Assembly (NCBI GenBank): GCA_041389525.1
Contig: JAWKRR010000030.1
Coordinates: 1-64,000 of the forward strand
Source of the DNA: JACKFB01 sp041389525
GTDB lineage: Bacteria; Myxococcota_A; UBA9042; PHBI01; JACKFB01
Reading direction: 5' to 3'
DNA length: 64,000 nucleotides
Positions 46,621 to 56,800 of this stretch are shown in pieces. Below the pieces are notes generated by a model that did no database searches, was not told the origin of the DNA, and saw nothing but the letters and a program-made list of their open reading frames with translations. Position 1 is the first letter of the stretch. Every line of letters begins with the position of its first letter. The position numbers and the translations under genes were made by a program.

Positions 46621-46973
46621 AAGCGACCCTCTACCAGTACCCGAAGTGCAGCACCTGCCGGAAAGCCAAGGCGTGGCTTGAGGCCCGCGGCGAGGCGGCC
46701 ACCATGGTCGACCTCGTCGCCAATCCCCCAAGCGCCGCCACCCTGAAGGACCTGTGGACGCGCTCGGGCCAGCCTCTGCGCAAACTGTTCAATACCAGCG
46801 GCGAGAGCTACCGAAACGGCGGCTTCAAGGACCGCCTCGCCACCATGAGCGACGCCGAGGCGCTGGCGGCGCTCGCGGCCGACGGCAAGCTGGTCAAGCG
46901 GCCGTTGCTGGATCTCGGCCACACCGTGCTCATCGGGTTCCGCGAGGCGGACTGGCAGGCGGCGGCTCGCTGA
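46617..46973 (+). CDS. ArsC/Spx-family thioredoxin-fold protein
   Basis: The 118-residue protein starts at ATG 46617 inside the stop of the upstream gene (ATGA). It has the family start LYQYPKCSTCRKAKAWL with a CxxC pair, the central SGQPLRKLFNTSGESYR and the C-terminal KRPLLDLGHTVLIGFRE. The YP-x-C-STC motif and the RP-[LI]-x-D pattern match YffB/Spx/arsenate-reductase-like proteins. The CxxC redox pair makes a Spx- or YffB-like thiol role more likely than arsenate reduction. No ars genes are nearby. Confidence 0.88.
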   Translation: MKATLYQYPKCSTCRKAKAWLEARGEAATMVDLVANPPSAATLKDLWTRSGQPLRKLFNTSGESYRNGGFKDRLATMSDAEALAALAADGKLVKRPLLDLGHTVLIGFREADWQAAAR

Positions 46974-46992
46974 TCTCGGGCGGTGCTGCGCG

Positions 46993-49259
46993 TTAGTCCC
47001 AGTAAATCCGGGGCCGGACGCGGAGCGCTTCGCCGTCGATGAGGACCTCGACCACGGTCGAGCCGGGGCTGGGCGGCGGCGTGAGGCTGCGTCGCCAGCC
47101 GCCGTCTTCCGCGGTCGCCGGGCCGTCGAAGCTGCCCGGGCCATAGGCGATCCGAATCTCGACCGAGGCGTCCGGACGCGGCGAGCCGTCCGGGTTGCGC
47201 GCGAAGGCCCGAATCACCGCCGGCGTCGCCCCGCCCGCTGCCACGTGGCGCGCGGCCGGCTCGACCGCGATGGTCGGGTGCTCGACGATGGTGTGGACCA
47301 TGCCGGCGGCCAGACCGTGCTCCTCCTGAACGTAGCCGGAGGGCCAGCGCACGCGGACGGTGCTGGCCTCCGTCGCCGTGCCCAGCCCCGCGAACACCAG
47401 CGGCCGCGAGGACGCCACCGGGGCTCCGCGGGCGCCGACCGCGTGCCGGCGCGGGCCCGCCAAGCCGGCGGCCTCGACCTCGACGATCGCGCCAATACCC
47501 AGGTGATTGCTGGTCGTTCCGCGCAGCCGCACGTCATCCCGCGGTTCGGGGTGACCGCGTCGTTGCGCACGACCAGGAAGCTGTCCCGTGCCCCCGAAGG
47601 CGAGATCGGGTCGCCGTCGCCGTCGAGATCGTCGACCGTGAGGGCGCGCCACATGCCCACCGCGTCGAGGCCGATCTGCGCCGACACATCGACAAAGCGC
47701 CAATGGCCCGCGTTCCAATGCGCGGTGACGGGCTGCGCGAAGAGCCCTTCGGGTCGTCGCCGGGATCCGGCCCGTGGGTAAAGATGAGGTCGCTGGCGCC
47801 GTCCCGGTCCAGGTCCAGCCAGGCGACGCTCCAGGGTATCAGATCCTGGCTGCCCGGCCCCGGCGGGTCGGTCACGATCAGGCCGCAGCGACCGATACCA
47901 GTCCTGGCGGTGCGGTCCCTCATCGGCCACTGGGTGAGCCCCTGGAACACGTGGTGGGTCGGGTCGCCGGCCACCGCGAGGTCGAAGACGCCGTCCCCGT
48001 CGGCGTCGGCGATGGCGGCACCCATGGGCGCGCCGTTCAGCAGCGCGGTCAGCGTGTGGCTGGCCATCGGCGCGAGGCCGCCCAGGCGTGGCAGGCCGCC
48101 GTCGTCGGTGGAGATCGCGCCGTAGAAGCCTTGAAAGGCCGCCGCAGGGCTGACCGCTGGGCATCCCGAAGAGCACCGAGTCGGCGGGACCCAGCGGCCC
48201 GGCCAAGACGGCGTAGTGATTGGCGTGGTTGACCTGCGCGAAGAGGTCGGGCCGCGCGACCCACTGGCGGGTCCCGGTCTGAAGCAGCGGGATGAGCTCA
48301 GGGCAGGTCGCCGAGCAGCAGCCGTACTGCGAGGTCACGAAGTCCAAGCGGCCGTCCATGTCGAGGTCGACCAGGGCGATCTCCTGCGTCGCGAGCAACA
48401 GCCCCGCGCTCGGCGGCGCGACCCGCTCCAGCGTGAAACCGCCCACGCCATCGCCCCAGAGCACGTGCGGCTCGCCGAACTCGACCAGCACATCGGTCGC
48501 CCCGTCGCCGTCGAGATCCTCCACCAGCACCGCCCGCGCCGTGTCGAAGCTGGGCGTCGCCATCGGCGAGAGCGTCCCGGCCTGGATGTCGTAGTGAAAC
48601 GCGAAGGACTTGCCCGTCGGGTCACCGGTCAGCAGGACCTCGGGCAGGCCGTCGCCGTCGAGGTCTCCGAAGAGCGCCGCGGTGAGCGTACCGATCCGGC
48701 TCGCGGTCCCGACGTCGACGGTGAACCCGCGTGGGCCGTCGGGGAGCGCGGTGGCCAGGGGTGCGAAGCTGCCGCTCAAGGTGGCGGGCGGCGTCGGGGC
48801 GGAGCCGGGGCGGGATCCGTCTTCGCTGGCAGCGCACGCCACACAGGCTTCGATCTCCGCGCAGGAGGCCGCGGCCTCCAGGCAGGCGAGGTCGAGGGAT
48901 TTGGCGAAGTCCGTCCGGCAAAACGCCACGCAGTCGGCCTCGGCCGGCACGTTGGGGAGGCAGCCGAGATGGAACGCCTGCTTGCACGCGTCGAAACAGG
49001 TCTGAACCGGCGCGTCCACCGCGTCGGCGTCAGGCGTGGCGGCGTCGCTGTCGGGGGTTGAGGGCGCGTCCAGCGCGTCCGACTCGGGGACGTCCGAATC
49101 GGCGTCGGCGGTCGTGTCCGCGTCGTCCGCGTCGCCGTCGCCGGTCGACGAGCCGCCCCCGCAACCCGCGCAGGTGAGGACGAGCACGCAGCCGAGGATT
49201 CGGCGCAGCAGCAGGTTCGCGCGTGCCACAGAGCGGACCGGGCCAAGCTGCGCCGACAT
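46993..49259 (-). CDS. FG-GAP/ASPIC-UnbV repeat lipoprotein (several frameshifts)
   Basis: ATG 49259 opens a lipoprotein signal (LLLRRILGCVLVLTCAGCGGG) and an Asp/Ala-rich linker, then a Cys-rich domain (CFDACKQAFHLGC...). FG-GAP calcium-type blades follow: LFGDLDGDGLPEVLLTG, LVEDLDGDGATDVLVEFG, ALVDLDMDGRLDFVTS and IADADGDGVFDLAVAG. The C-terminal part (LRLRGTTSNHLGIGAIVEV...VRWPSGYVQE) is an ASPIC/UnbV domain. The segments lie in different frames, changing near 48155, 47745 and 47525. The whole gives a consistent CRTAC1-like surface protein, so the breaks are probably consensus errors. It is convergent with the ArsC/Spx gene. Confidence 0.72.
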
Positions 49260-49321
49260 GGAGTTCACCCTCCCCAGACCGACAGAAGAGCCTGGTCGCT
49301 CATACAGGGCGTCCCGCGCGC

Positions 49322-49819
49322 TCAACCGAAGCGCGCGCCCAACTCGTCGCAGATCTTCTCCAGCGCTTCTTGGTCGACTCGCGTGAACGCCGCGGGGTCG
49401 TCGGAGTCGACGTCCAGCACGCCGAAGACGCGGCCATCGGGGCGCAGGATGGGGACGACGATCTCCGAGCGCGTGGTCGACGAGCAGGCGATGTGCCCCT
49501 CAAACGCCTCGACGTCATCGACGAGCTGGGTGCGCCGCGTCCGCGCGGCCGCCCCGCAGACCCCTCGCGAGAAGGGGATTCGCAGGCAGCCGTGGCCGCC
49601 CTGGTAGGGGCCGATGACCAGCAGCTCCGGCGCCATCGCCCGGTAAAACCCGGTCCAGTGGAAGTACTCGAAGGCGTGGTGCAGCTCGCACACGGTGGTG
49701 GCCATCGCGGCCACCCAGTCGTCTTCCCCGCCCAAGAGCGAGCGCAGCGCCGCCGCGACATCGGCGTAGTGGCGAACGCGCGCCTCGGGCGAGGCGTCCC
49801 TGCTGAGCGGCTGCACCAA
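49322..49819 (-). CDS. msrC: Free methionine-(R)-sulfoxide reductase (GAF fold)
   Basis: fRMsr reduces free methionine-R-sulfoxide and repairs oxidative damage to the methionine pool. The 165-residue GAF protein keeps all three Cys residues of the family in order: GGHGCLRIPFSRG, then GVCG, then FEGHIACSS. Other family words are HWTGFYRAM, LLVIGPYQGG, SEIVVPILRPDGRVFGVLDVDS and VDQEALEKI. The start is TTG 49819 or the next codon GTG 49816; GGAG lies 8-11 nt upstream. It follows the cyclophilin gene after 5 bp and is probably co-transcribed with it. Confidence 0.9.
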   Translation of the reverse strand: MVQPLSRDASPEARVRHYADVAAALRSLLGGEDDWVAAMATTVCELHHAFEYFHWTGFYRAMAPELLVIGPYQGGHGCLRIPFSRGVCGAAARTRRTQLVDDVEAFEGHIACSSTTRSEIVVPILRPDGRVFGVLDVDSDDPAAFTRVDQEALEKICDELGARFG

Positions 49820-49824
49820 CGCGG

Positions 49825-50745
49825 CTACTCCGTGACCAGCTTCGCGGTCTTCACGTAGTCCAGCATCGGGAAATCCTTCGCCAGATACTCGTTGCCCTCG
49901 CCCTGCATCCGCCCCTGGTCGGGTCCACGGCCGCGCGGCGCGCCCTCGCCGTAGCCGCCGTAGAGCGCGTCGATGACCTTCATCCCCTCCTCGTCGATCT
50001 TGCCGAAGGGGGTGAAGCCCATCTGGTCGAGGCGGCTGTTGTCGGAGAAGTTCACGAAGAACTGCGAGGTGCGCGTGCCGGGGCCCGCGGTCGCGAAGCT
50101 CAGGTAGCCGCGGGCGTTGGACTGCTTGCCGGCCGGGTCGTCGGCGATGCGCGCGTCGCGCCAGACCGCCGCCACGCGCGGGTCGCCGTGGATGCCGATC
50201 TGCGCCATGAAGCCCTTGATGACGCGGAAGAACGCCGTCCCGTCGAAGAAGCCGACCTTGATGAGGTTGTAGAAGCGGTCGGCACCCAGCGGCGACCAGC
50301 TTCGGTCCACCTCGACGACGAAATCGCCGCGCGTGGTCTCGAACTTCACCTTGTACTGAGCCGGCGCCTGCTCGGTCGCCTTGGTCGGGTCCATCAGGTC
50401 GGGGTGCGTCGAGCCCGGCGGCACCGGCGTCGCCTCGGGGGCGGCCGGCTTCGCGACCGGCGCGGCCGCGGCAGGTGCGGCGGCTACTTCGGCCGGCTTC
50501 TCCGCGGGCTTCTCCTCGGCCTTCTTCTCCGCGGCCTTCTCCGCGGGCTTCTCCGCCGCCTTCTCGTCAGCCTTCGCCTCCTCGCCCTCGGCCGCCTTCT
50601 CGGCGCCCTCTTCACCCTCAGCAGGCGCCGCAGCACCGTCGCCCTCGGCGGCAGCCTCCGCCCCCTCCTTCTTGTCACAGCCCAACGCCGAAGCGCTGAA
50701 AGCGAAGGTCGTCACGAGGAAGGCGCTCATCCAAATCCGTTTCAT
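49825..50745 (-). CDS. Cyclophilin-type peptidyl-prolyl isomerase lipoprotein
   Basis: The signal (MKRIWMSAFLVTTFAFSASALGC) ends in a lipobox. A linker of about 85 residues made of Ala, Glu, Lys and Pro (many EKPAEK units) follows. Residues about 130-300 are a cyclophilin domain: VKFETTRGDFVVEV, FYNLIKVGFFDGTAFFRVIKGFMAQIG, LSFATAGPGTRTSQFFVNF and FTPFGKI. The residues FFRV-x-x-x-FMAQ and TSQFF correspond to the active site of cyclophilins, although the usual Trp is missing. It should assist folding of exported proteins in the periplasm. Confidence 0.92.
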   Translation of the reverse strand: MKRIWMSAFLVTTFAFSASALGCDKKEGAEAAAEGDGAAAPAEGEEGAEKAAEGEEAKADEKAAEKPAEKAAEKKAEEKPAEKPAEVAAAPAAAAPVAKPAAPEATPVPPGSTHPDLMDPTKATEQAPAQYKVKFETTRGDFVVEVDRSWSPLGADRFYNLIKVGFFDGTAFFRVIKGFMAQIGIHGDPRVAAVWRDARIADDPAGKQSNARGYLSFATAGPGTRTSQFFVNFSDNSRLDQMGFTPFGKIDEEGMKVIDALYGGYGEGAPRGRGPDQGRMQGEGNEYLAKDFPMLDYVKTAKLVTE

Positions 50746-50831
50746 CGTCTAGCTCCATACAGTGAAAAGCCCGCCGGATCGCTCGGCGCGTCCTGCGCTA
50801 CGGCGACCCGGTCAGGCGACAGCGATCGGTG

Positions 50832-51716
50832 CTACTGGCGCGTGCCTTTGATCTTCCAAGAGGCCGGAAACAGACCGTAGTCGTCTATCCACGTGCCCTC
50901 GAACACCACCGGCGGCGGCTGCCCCTTGAGGTCCGTCGGCGCCGAGAAGTTCGCGATAATGTCAGTGGTCACCGGGCCCAGTGTGCCGTCCCTGGTCCCC
51001 TTCAGCTTCATCGTGTGGCCGCTCAGCGTCCCGGTGAAGGTCTGCGGCGTCGGCGCATCCGGCTCGTCCAGCGTCACCGCGGTCCCCTCGACCTTGAGCA
51101 CGAAGTAGGTCGCCTGAAAGGTCGGGTCGTTCGGCGTGGTCGACTCGATGTACCACTTCCCGTCGTAGACCGGCTTCACGCACGACGCGTTGACGCAGTA
51201 CTGGAGGTCGTCACAGGACTCGGCGACGCTCTCCTGCCCGCCGCACGCGTCAAACCAAAACACCTTGTTGCCGACGCAGTCCTTCGTCGCGTGCGGCGTG
51301 CAGTTGCCCACACACGCGCCGTCCGCGCACACCGTGCCCGCGCCGCAGCTCTCGACCTTGTCGCCGCGCTTGCTGCAGCTGTCGAACCAGTACACCGACT
51401 GCCCCTCGCACTTCTTCTGCACGTCGGGCACGCAGTCGTCGGGCAGGTCGGCCCCCGCGTCGGGAGCGCTGACCTCGGGCTGGCCTACGTCGGGCTGACC
51501 CACGTCGGCCGTGCTCGTCGCGTCGGGCTGCCCGGCCGTCCCGCACTCGCACGGTGTGAACCCAGTGCCCGACGGGTTGCAGGCCTGCACGCCGGTCGCC
51601 CCACCCGCGCACGGGCAGAGCAAGCTCTGGTTGGGGACGCACACCTGCTGGCTGTCGTCGCACGCCACGCCGAGGCAAAGGGCCGCGAGCGTCACGCCAA
51701 TCGCTGCTGCTCTCAT
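50832..51716 (-). CDS. Cys-rich lipoprotein of unknown function
   Basis: ATG 51716 follows GGGGAGG and gives 294 residues. The signal (AAAIGVTLAALCLGVACDD) ends in a lipobox. The N-terminal half has Cys-rich units: CVPNQSLLCPCAGG, then CVPDVQKKCEGQSVYWFDSC, and a repeat CTPHATKDCVGNKVFWFDAC of the same pattern, each ending with a VESC or AESC block. A short Asp/Pro-rich linker separates the first unit. The C-terminal 110 residues form a beta-rich domain (DGKWYIESTTPNDPTFQATY...GTWIDDYGLFPASWKIKG), lipocalin-like in feel. No family was recognised. Confidence 0.72.
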   Translation of the reverse strand: MRAAAIGVTLAALCLGVACDDSQQVCVPNQSLLCPCAGGATGVQACNPSGTGFTPCECGTAGQPDATSTADVGQPDVGQPEVSAPDAGADLPDDCVPDVQKKCEGQSVYWFDSCSKRGDKVESCGAGTVCADGACVGNCTPHATKDCVGNKVFWFDACGGQESVAESCDDLQYCVNASCVKPVYDGKWYIESTTPNDPTFQATYFVLKVEGTAVTLDEPDAPTPQTFTGTLSGHTMKLKGTRDGTLGPVTTDIIANFSAPTDLKGQPPPVVFEGTWIDDYGLFPASWKIKGTRQ

Positions 51717-51865
51717 CGCGCCTCCCCGGGCGGCCCTGGTGTCGCTCGCCCGCGCCTGCTCAGCCCGGCGGTACCTTACCGATCTCGCCTCTGCGGGTCG
51801 AGAAAGCACCGTAGCGCCTGGATGCCACAATCCCCGCGCGCGGTCGAGACGCGCGGACGGCGCGG

Positions 51866-53365
51866 CTAGAACCGGTGGAACTCGACCCGCGTCTCGACGG
51901 TGCGGATGGAGGGCGCCGCGGCGATGAGCGCCGGCAACGCCTCGAAAAACAAGGCGTGGACTGCGGCGTCGTGGGGCCGAAACGAGATGGCGAACGTGTG
52001 CGCGCGGAAGAGGGGCACGATGACGACGAGCGCGTCCTGGATGTCCTGGGGCACGAGGTGGCGGCGCTTGGCGGCGCGCGCGCGGGCCAGGGCCAGCGAC
52101 TTGGCGAGCAGCCACGACATGGCCATGCGCCCGAGCCCTCGGGTGAGCGTCGGCGCCCCGGTGAGGTCCTTGCTCATGAAGTGGTGGTGCGCGAACTCGG
52201 TGAAGAGCGCCCGCAGCGGCGCACGGTCCAGCCGCGCCGTGATGCGGTCGAGGCGCGGCATGAACCCGGCGAGGGCGGCGTCCAGACCATCGAGCGCGTC
52301 GAGGTGGGCGACCTCGGTGGCGTCGCGGGCGGCGTACTTCGCGCGCAGCCCTCGCACGGTCTCACCGAGGCCGGCGAGCAGCGCCCTCAGCGCCTCCGCC
52401 ACAGCCTCCGGCGGGGGCGCCGCCTCCGACTCGGGCGGCGGCGCCAGCGTCTGCCGCAGCGCCAGCAGCGCGGCCACGTCGTCATCCCGATGCCGGTCGA
52501 CCGCCTCGTGCCACGCCGCCTCGAGCGCCTCGTAGCGCTCCCAATCCACCAGCGACGCCCCGTCCACCGCGACCGCCACCCGCGACCGCGCCACCGCCGG
52601 GATCTTCGCCAGCAGCTGCCGGATCTCGGCCTCCTGGTCCCGCAGCCGCGGCCCCTCTTTCGCCTCGACGAAACCTCGGCACTCCGACTGCAGCGACACC
52701 GCCACCCCGCTCGGCGTCGCGATGAACTGGTACGGGAAGAGCTGGCACGCCCGAGGCTTCGCGTCGCCGCCGTGCTCCTGGTGGATCAGGCAGCGCCGCT
52801 CGTCGGTCAGGAAGACGCACCACCCGTCCTCGCTGTGACAAAACGCGGCCCCCGGCTTCTCCGGATCCGTCGCGATCTCGAAGAAATACCCCTTGTCGAC
52901 CCGCATCTTCGGCCGCAGCGCCGGCAGCTTCTCCGCGAGCGCCTTCAGTGTGTCGTCCAGCACCGGCCCCACGTTGTGCCCGCCACAGCACGACCCGCAC
53001 ATGGTGCAGCCGAAGCGCGCGTCCTCGCGGATCAGCAGGGGCACCGTCGCCGCATCGAACCCCGCCACCTCGTCAAGGCGCGCCCGGTCCGCCTCAAAGG
53101 CCGCGATCCCGTCCGTCGCCAAGAGCTGCATCCGCTCAAAGAGCCCGACGATGCGCCCCGCCCCCTCCACGTCGCTGCCGATGCGCGCGGCGAACTCCGC
53201 CAGCGTCTGCGGCCCATCCAGCGCCCTCGCCGCCTCGGCCCCGCGCGCGTCGATCGGCAAGCGCCGCCCCAAGAGCGAGTCCACAAAGACCCAGCGCCCC
53301 CCGGCCTCCTCGAGCCGCAAATCCCCTCGCAGCGGCGGCAACAGCGTCTCGGCGTCCAGCTCCAT
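51866..53365 (-). CDS. YkgJ/FliB-type Cys-cluster protein with PqqD-like N-terminal domain
   Basis: ATG 53365 (ribosome binding site GGGAG) gives 499 residues. Residues 1-80 (ETLLPPLRGDLRLEEAGGRW, then a winged-helix pattern to LFERMQLL) resemble a PqqD-like fold. Residues 118-215 hold the YkgJ/FliB metal-cluster motif CTMCGSCC, followed by CHSEDGWC, CLIHQEHGG and KPRACQLFPY. The rest is helical. Family members include flagellin Lys N-methylases and many uncharacterised metal (probably Fe-S or Zn) proteins. No flagellar genes are near. The job is unknown; a peptide-modifying role is only a guess. Confidence 0.78.
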   Translation of the reverse strand: MELDAETLLPPLRGDLRLEEAGGRWVFVDSLLGRRLPIDARGAEAARALDGPQTLAEFAARIGSDVEGAGRIVGLFERMQLLATDGIAAFEADRARLDEVAGFDAATVPLLIREDARFGCTMCGSCCGGHNVGPVLDDTLKALAEKLPALRPKMRVDKGYFFEIATDPEKPGAAFCHSEDGWCVFLTDERRCLIHQEHGGDAKPRACQLFPYQFIATPSGVAVSLQSECRGFVEAKEGPRLRDQEAEIRQLLAKIPAVARSRVAVAVDGASLVDWERYEALEAAWHEAVDRHRDDDVAALLALRQTLAPPPESEAAPPPEAVAEALRALLAGLGETVRGLRAKYAARDATEVAHLDALDGLDAALAGFMPRLDRITARLDRAPLRALFTEFAHHHFMSKDLTGAPTLTRGLGRMAMSWLLAKSLALARARAAKRRHLVPQDIQDALVVIVPLFRAHTFAISFRPHDAAVHALFFEALPALIAAAPSIRTVETRVEFHRF

Positions 53366-53430
53366 CAGCGCTCCCGCTCCGGCACGGTCTCGGGTCCGGT
53401 CCCACCCTGGCCAAGCCAGGACCAAGAGGG

Positions 53431-53492
53431 TCGCGCAAAGACGCCGAGGCGCCAAGGACGCGCGTTCTTGGCGCCTCGGCGTCTTTGCGCGA
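53431..53492. repeat. Perfect 26-bp inverted repeat in a divergent gap
   Basis: The arms 53431-53456 and 53467-53492 are exact reverse complements with a 10-nt loop. The arm contains GCAAAGACGCCGAGGCGCC, a kind of sequence seen as interspersed repeats in many bacterial genomes. It lies between two divergently transcribed genes, so it is not a normal terminator. Confidence 0.85.
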
Positions 53493-53560
53493 ACCGCCGC
53501 CTGATTTGTCCCGCACGCCGACCCTGCTGCACAATCCCGCCCAGCTCCGGAGGTCCGCCC

Positions 53561-53833
53561 ATGCCATCGCGCCGCACATTCCTCGCCGCATTGCTGCTTG
53601 CCCTGGCCTGCGGCGCGCTCGGCTGCAACACCCGCCAGACCAAGAACTTCGGCGCAGGCGAGTGTTTGCAGTACACGCCGACCTGCATCTGGGGCGTGGC
53701 GGTGTGCGACGTAGACAAGCGCGGCTGCCGGGTGTGCACCTGCGCGGAGCGCGGCGCGCCGGGGCGGATGCAGAACGATCGGTCGTACTCGCCTGAGCCC
53801 ATCGACCCGGATAGCCGCAGCGGCCGCCCCTGA
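53561..53833 (+). CDS. Small Cys-rich lipoprotein
   Basis: ATG 53561 has an ideal ribosome binding site (GGAGG, 7 nt). The 90-residue protein has a signal with lipobox (TFLAALLLALACGALGCN). The mature part has six further Cys (ECLQYTPTCIWGVAVCD, GCRVCTC) and a charged tail ending in EPIDPDSRSGRP. The Cys spacing suggests disulfide bonds in the periplasm or on the surface. The family is unknown. It precedes the lhr gene by 53 bp. Confidence 0.75.
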   Translation: MPSRRTFLAALLLALACGALGCNTRQTKNFGAGECLQYTPTCIWGVAVCDVDKRGCRVCTCAERGAPGRMQNDRSYSPEPIDPDSRSGRP

Positions 53834-53886
53834 TCTCGGGCTGGCCTGCCTTGCAGGGCCAGGGTTGAGCGGCCACCATCGCGACG

Positions 53887-56800
53887 ATGGATGCCTTCGG
53901 ACACGCCACTCGCACCTGGTTCGACGCGACGTTTGACGAGCCAACTCCTGTGCAAAAGAGGGGTTGGGAGCGCATCGCCGCGGGCGACCACGTGCTGCTC
54001 ATCGCTCCCACGGGCAGCGGCAAGACCTTGGCGGCGTTCCTGTGGGCCATCGACGCGCTGAGCGCGCTGCCGGAGGACGCGCCGGCCGGCGTCCGCGTGC
54101 TCTACGTCTCGCCGCTCAAGGCGCTGGTCTACGACATCGAGCGCAACCTGCGCGCGCCTCTGGCGGGCATCGAGCGGGCGGCACTCCAGAGCCACACGCC
54201 GCTCCGCCCCCCGCGGGTCGGCGTCCGCACCGGCGACACCAGCGCCAAAGAGCGCCGCGACCTCGTAAAGCACCCGCCCGAGATCCTGGTCACCACCCCC
54301 GAGTCCCTGTACCTGCTGCTGGGATCTGCAGCCCGCGAGACCCTGCGCACCGTCACCACCGTCATCGTCGACGAGATCCACGCGCTGGCGCCGACCAAGC
54401 GCGGCGCGCACCTCGCGCTCTCGCTTGAGCGCTTGGCACTGCTGACCGACGCGGAGCCCCAGCGCATCGGGCTCTCCGCGACCGTGCGCCCGCCGGAGCT
54501 GGTCGCGCGCTTCTTGGGCGGCGACCGGCACGTCGCCATCGTCGACGCCAGCGCACGCCCGGCCATGGATCTCTGCATCGAGGTCCCCGTCCCCGACATG
54601 ACGCGGCCGGCCGACGGCGTCGAGCCGCCCGACGCGCCGACGACCCCACGCGGCGGCCCCATCAGCGACGCCGAGCGCCGCACCAGCGTGTGGCCGGCCA
54701 TCCAGCCGCGGCTGCTGGCGCTGATCCGGGCCCATCGCACCACCATCGTCTTCGTCAACAGCCGCGGCCTGTGCGAACGCTTGGCCCAGCGGCTCAACGA
54801 GCTGGCCGGCGAGGACCTCGTGGGTGCGCACCACGGCAGCGTCTCGCACCACCAGCGCCGCGCGGTCGAGGAGGCGCTCAAGGCCGGCACCATCCGCGCC
54901 ATCGTCGCCACAAGCTCGCTCGAGCTCGGCATCGACATGGGCGCGGTGGACCTGGTGCTGCTGGTGGAATCCCCGGGTGCGGTCTCGTCGGGGCTACAGC
55001 GCATCGGGCGCGCCGGCCACGGGGTGGGACAGATCTCGAAGGGCCGCATCTTCCCCAAACATCGCGGGGATTTGCTGGAGGCCACCGTCGTCGCCGGGCG
55101 CATGGTCGAGGGGCGCATCGAGGCCCTGCGGCTGCCGCGAAGCCCGCTGGATGTGCTGTCGCAACACATCGTCGCGATGACGGCGGTGCAAGACCTCCGG
55201 GTCGTCGAAGTCGAGGCCATGGTGCGTCGCAGCGCCAACTTCCGCGACCTGTCCCACGACCTGCTCGCCGGCGTGCTGGACATGCTGGCGGGGCGCTACC
55301 CCTCGACGGACTTCGCCGATCTGCGCCCGCGCATCGTCTGGGACCGCGACACCGGCACCCTGAGCGCCCGCAAGGGGTCGAAGGCGCTGGCGGCCACCAG
55401 CGGCGGGACCATCCCTGACCGCGGGCTCTTCGGCGTGCACTTGGGGCCCGAGGGTCCTCGGGTCGGCGAGCTTGACGAGGAGATGGTCCACGAGTCGCTG
55501 CCCGGCCAGAGCTTCATGCTGGGCGCGTCCACCTGGCGCATCGAGGAGATCACCCGCGACCGCGTCATCGTCAGCCCCGCCCCCGGCGAGCCGGGCCGCC
55601 TGCCCTTCTGGCACGGCGAAGGCCCAGGGCGCCCGGTCGAGCTTGGCCGCGCGCTGGGCGCCTTCACCCGCGAGCTCGGCGCCATGGAGACGCCGGCCGC
55701 CGCGGCGTGGCTCGAGTCCGACTGGGGCCTCGACCACCTCGCCGCACGAAACCTCAGCCGCTACCTGGAAGAACAGCGTGACGCCACCGGCACGCTGCCC
55801 ACCGACCGCGCCATCACGGTCGAGCGCTTCCGCGACGAGCTGGGCGATCTGCGGGTGTGCATCCTGTCGCCCTTCGGCGCCCGCGTTCACGCGCCGTGGG
55901 CGTTGGCGCTCGAGGCGCGGCTGTCGGTGGCGTCGGGCTTCGAGGTCCAGACCATGTGGACCGACGACGGCATCGTGCTGCGCTTCGTCGAGACCGACGA
56001 CAGCCTCGGCGCAGGCGGCCCGGACCTGGACACCCTGCTGCCCGACCCCGATCAGGTGGAGCCCCTGGTCGTCGAACAGCTCGGTAATTCCTCACTCTTC
56101 GCGGCCCAGTTCCGCGAGAACGCGGCCCGCGCGCTGCTGCTGCCCCGCCGCCACCCCGGCTCGCGCACGCCGCTGTGGGCGCAGCGGCTGAAGGCCCAGC
56201 GACTGCTGGCCGTGGCCCGCGGCTTCCCGGCCTTCCCCATCGTGCTGGAGACCTACCGCGCCTGCCTGCAGGACATCATGGACCTGCCCGCGCTGGTCGA
56301 GCTGCTGCTCGCCATCCGACGCCGCGAGGTGCGCGTGGACGTGGTCGACACGGTCAGCGCCTCGCCCTTTGCGCGCTCGCTGGTCTTCGCCTTCGTCGCC
56401 TCGACCCTCTATGAAGGTGACGCGCCCCTGGCCGAGCGCCGCGCCCACGCGCTGACGCTGGACCGCCACATGCTGCGCGAGCTGCTGGGCCACGAGGAGC
56501 TCCGCGAGCTCTTGGACGCGAGCGTGCTGGACGCGCTCGAGTCGGAGCTGCAGCTGCTCGCCGACGGCTTCCGCGCCCGCCACGCCGACGGGCTGCACGA
56601 CGTGCTGCGGCGGCTCGGAGACCTCGATGAAGCCGAGCTCTGCGCGCGCTGCGACGGCGCCCCGCCGGGCTCTGCCCCAGACGCCGACGACCCCGACGCC
56701 ACCGCGCGGGTCTGGCTGCACGAGCTGCTGACCGCCCGCCGCGTGCTGCCGCTGCGCATCGGCGCCGAGGCGCGCTTCATCGCCATCGAGGACGTCGGCC

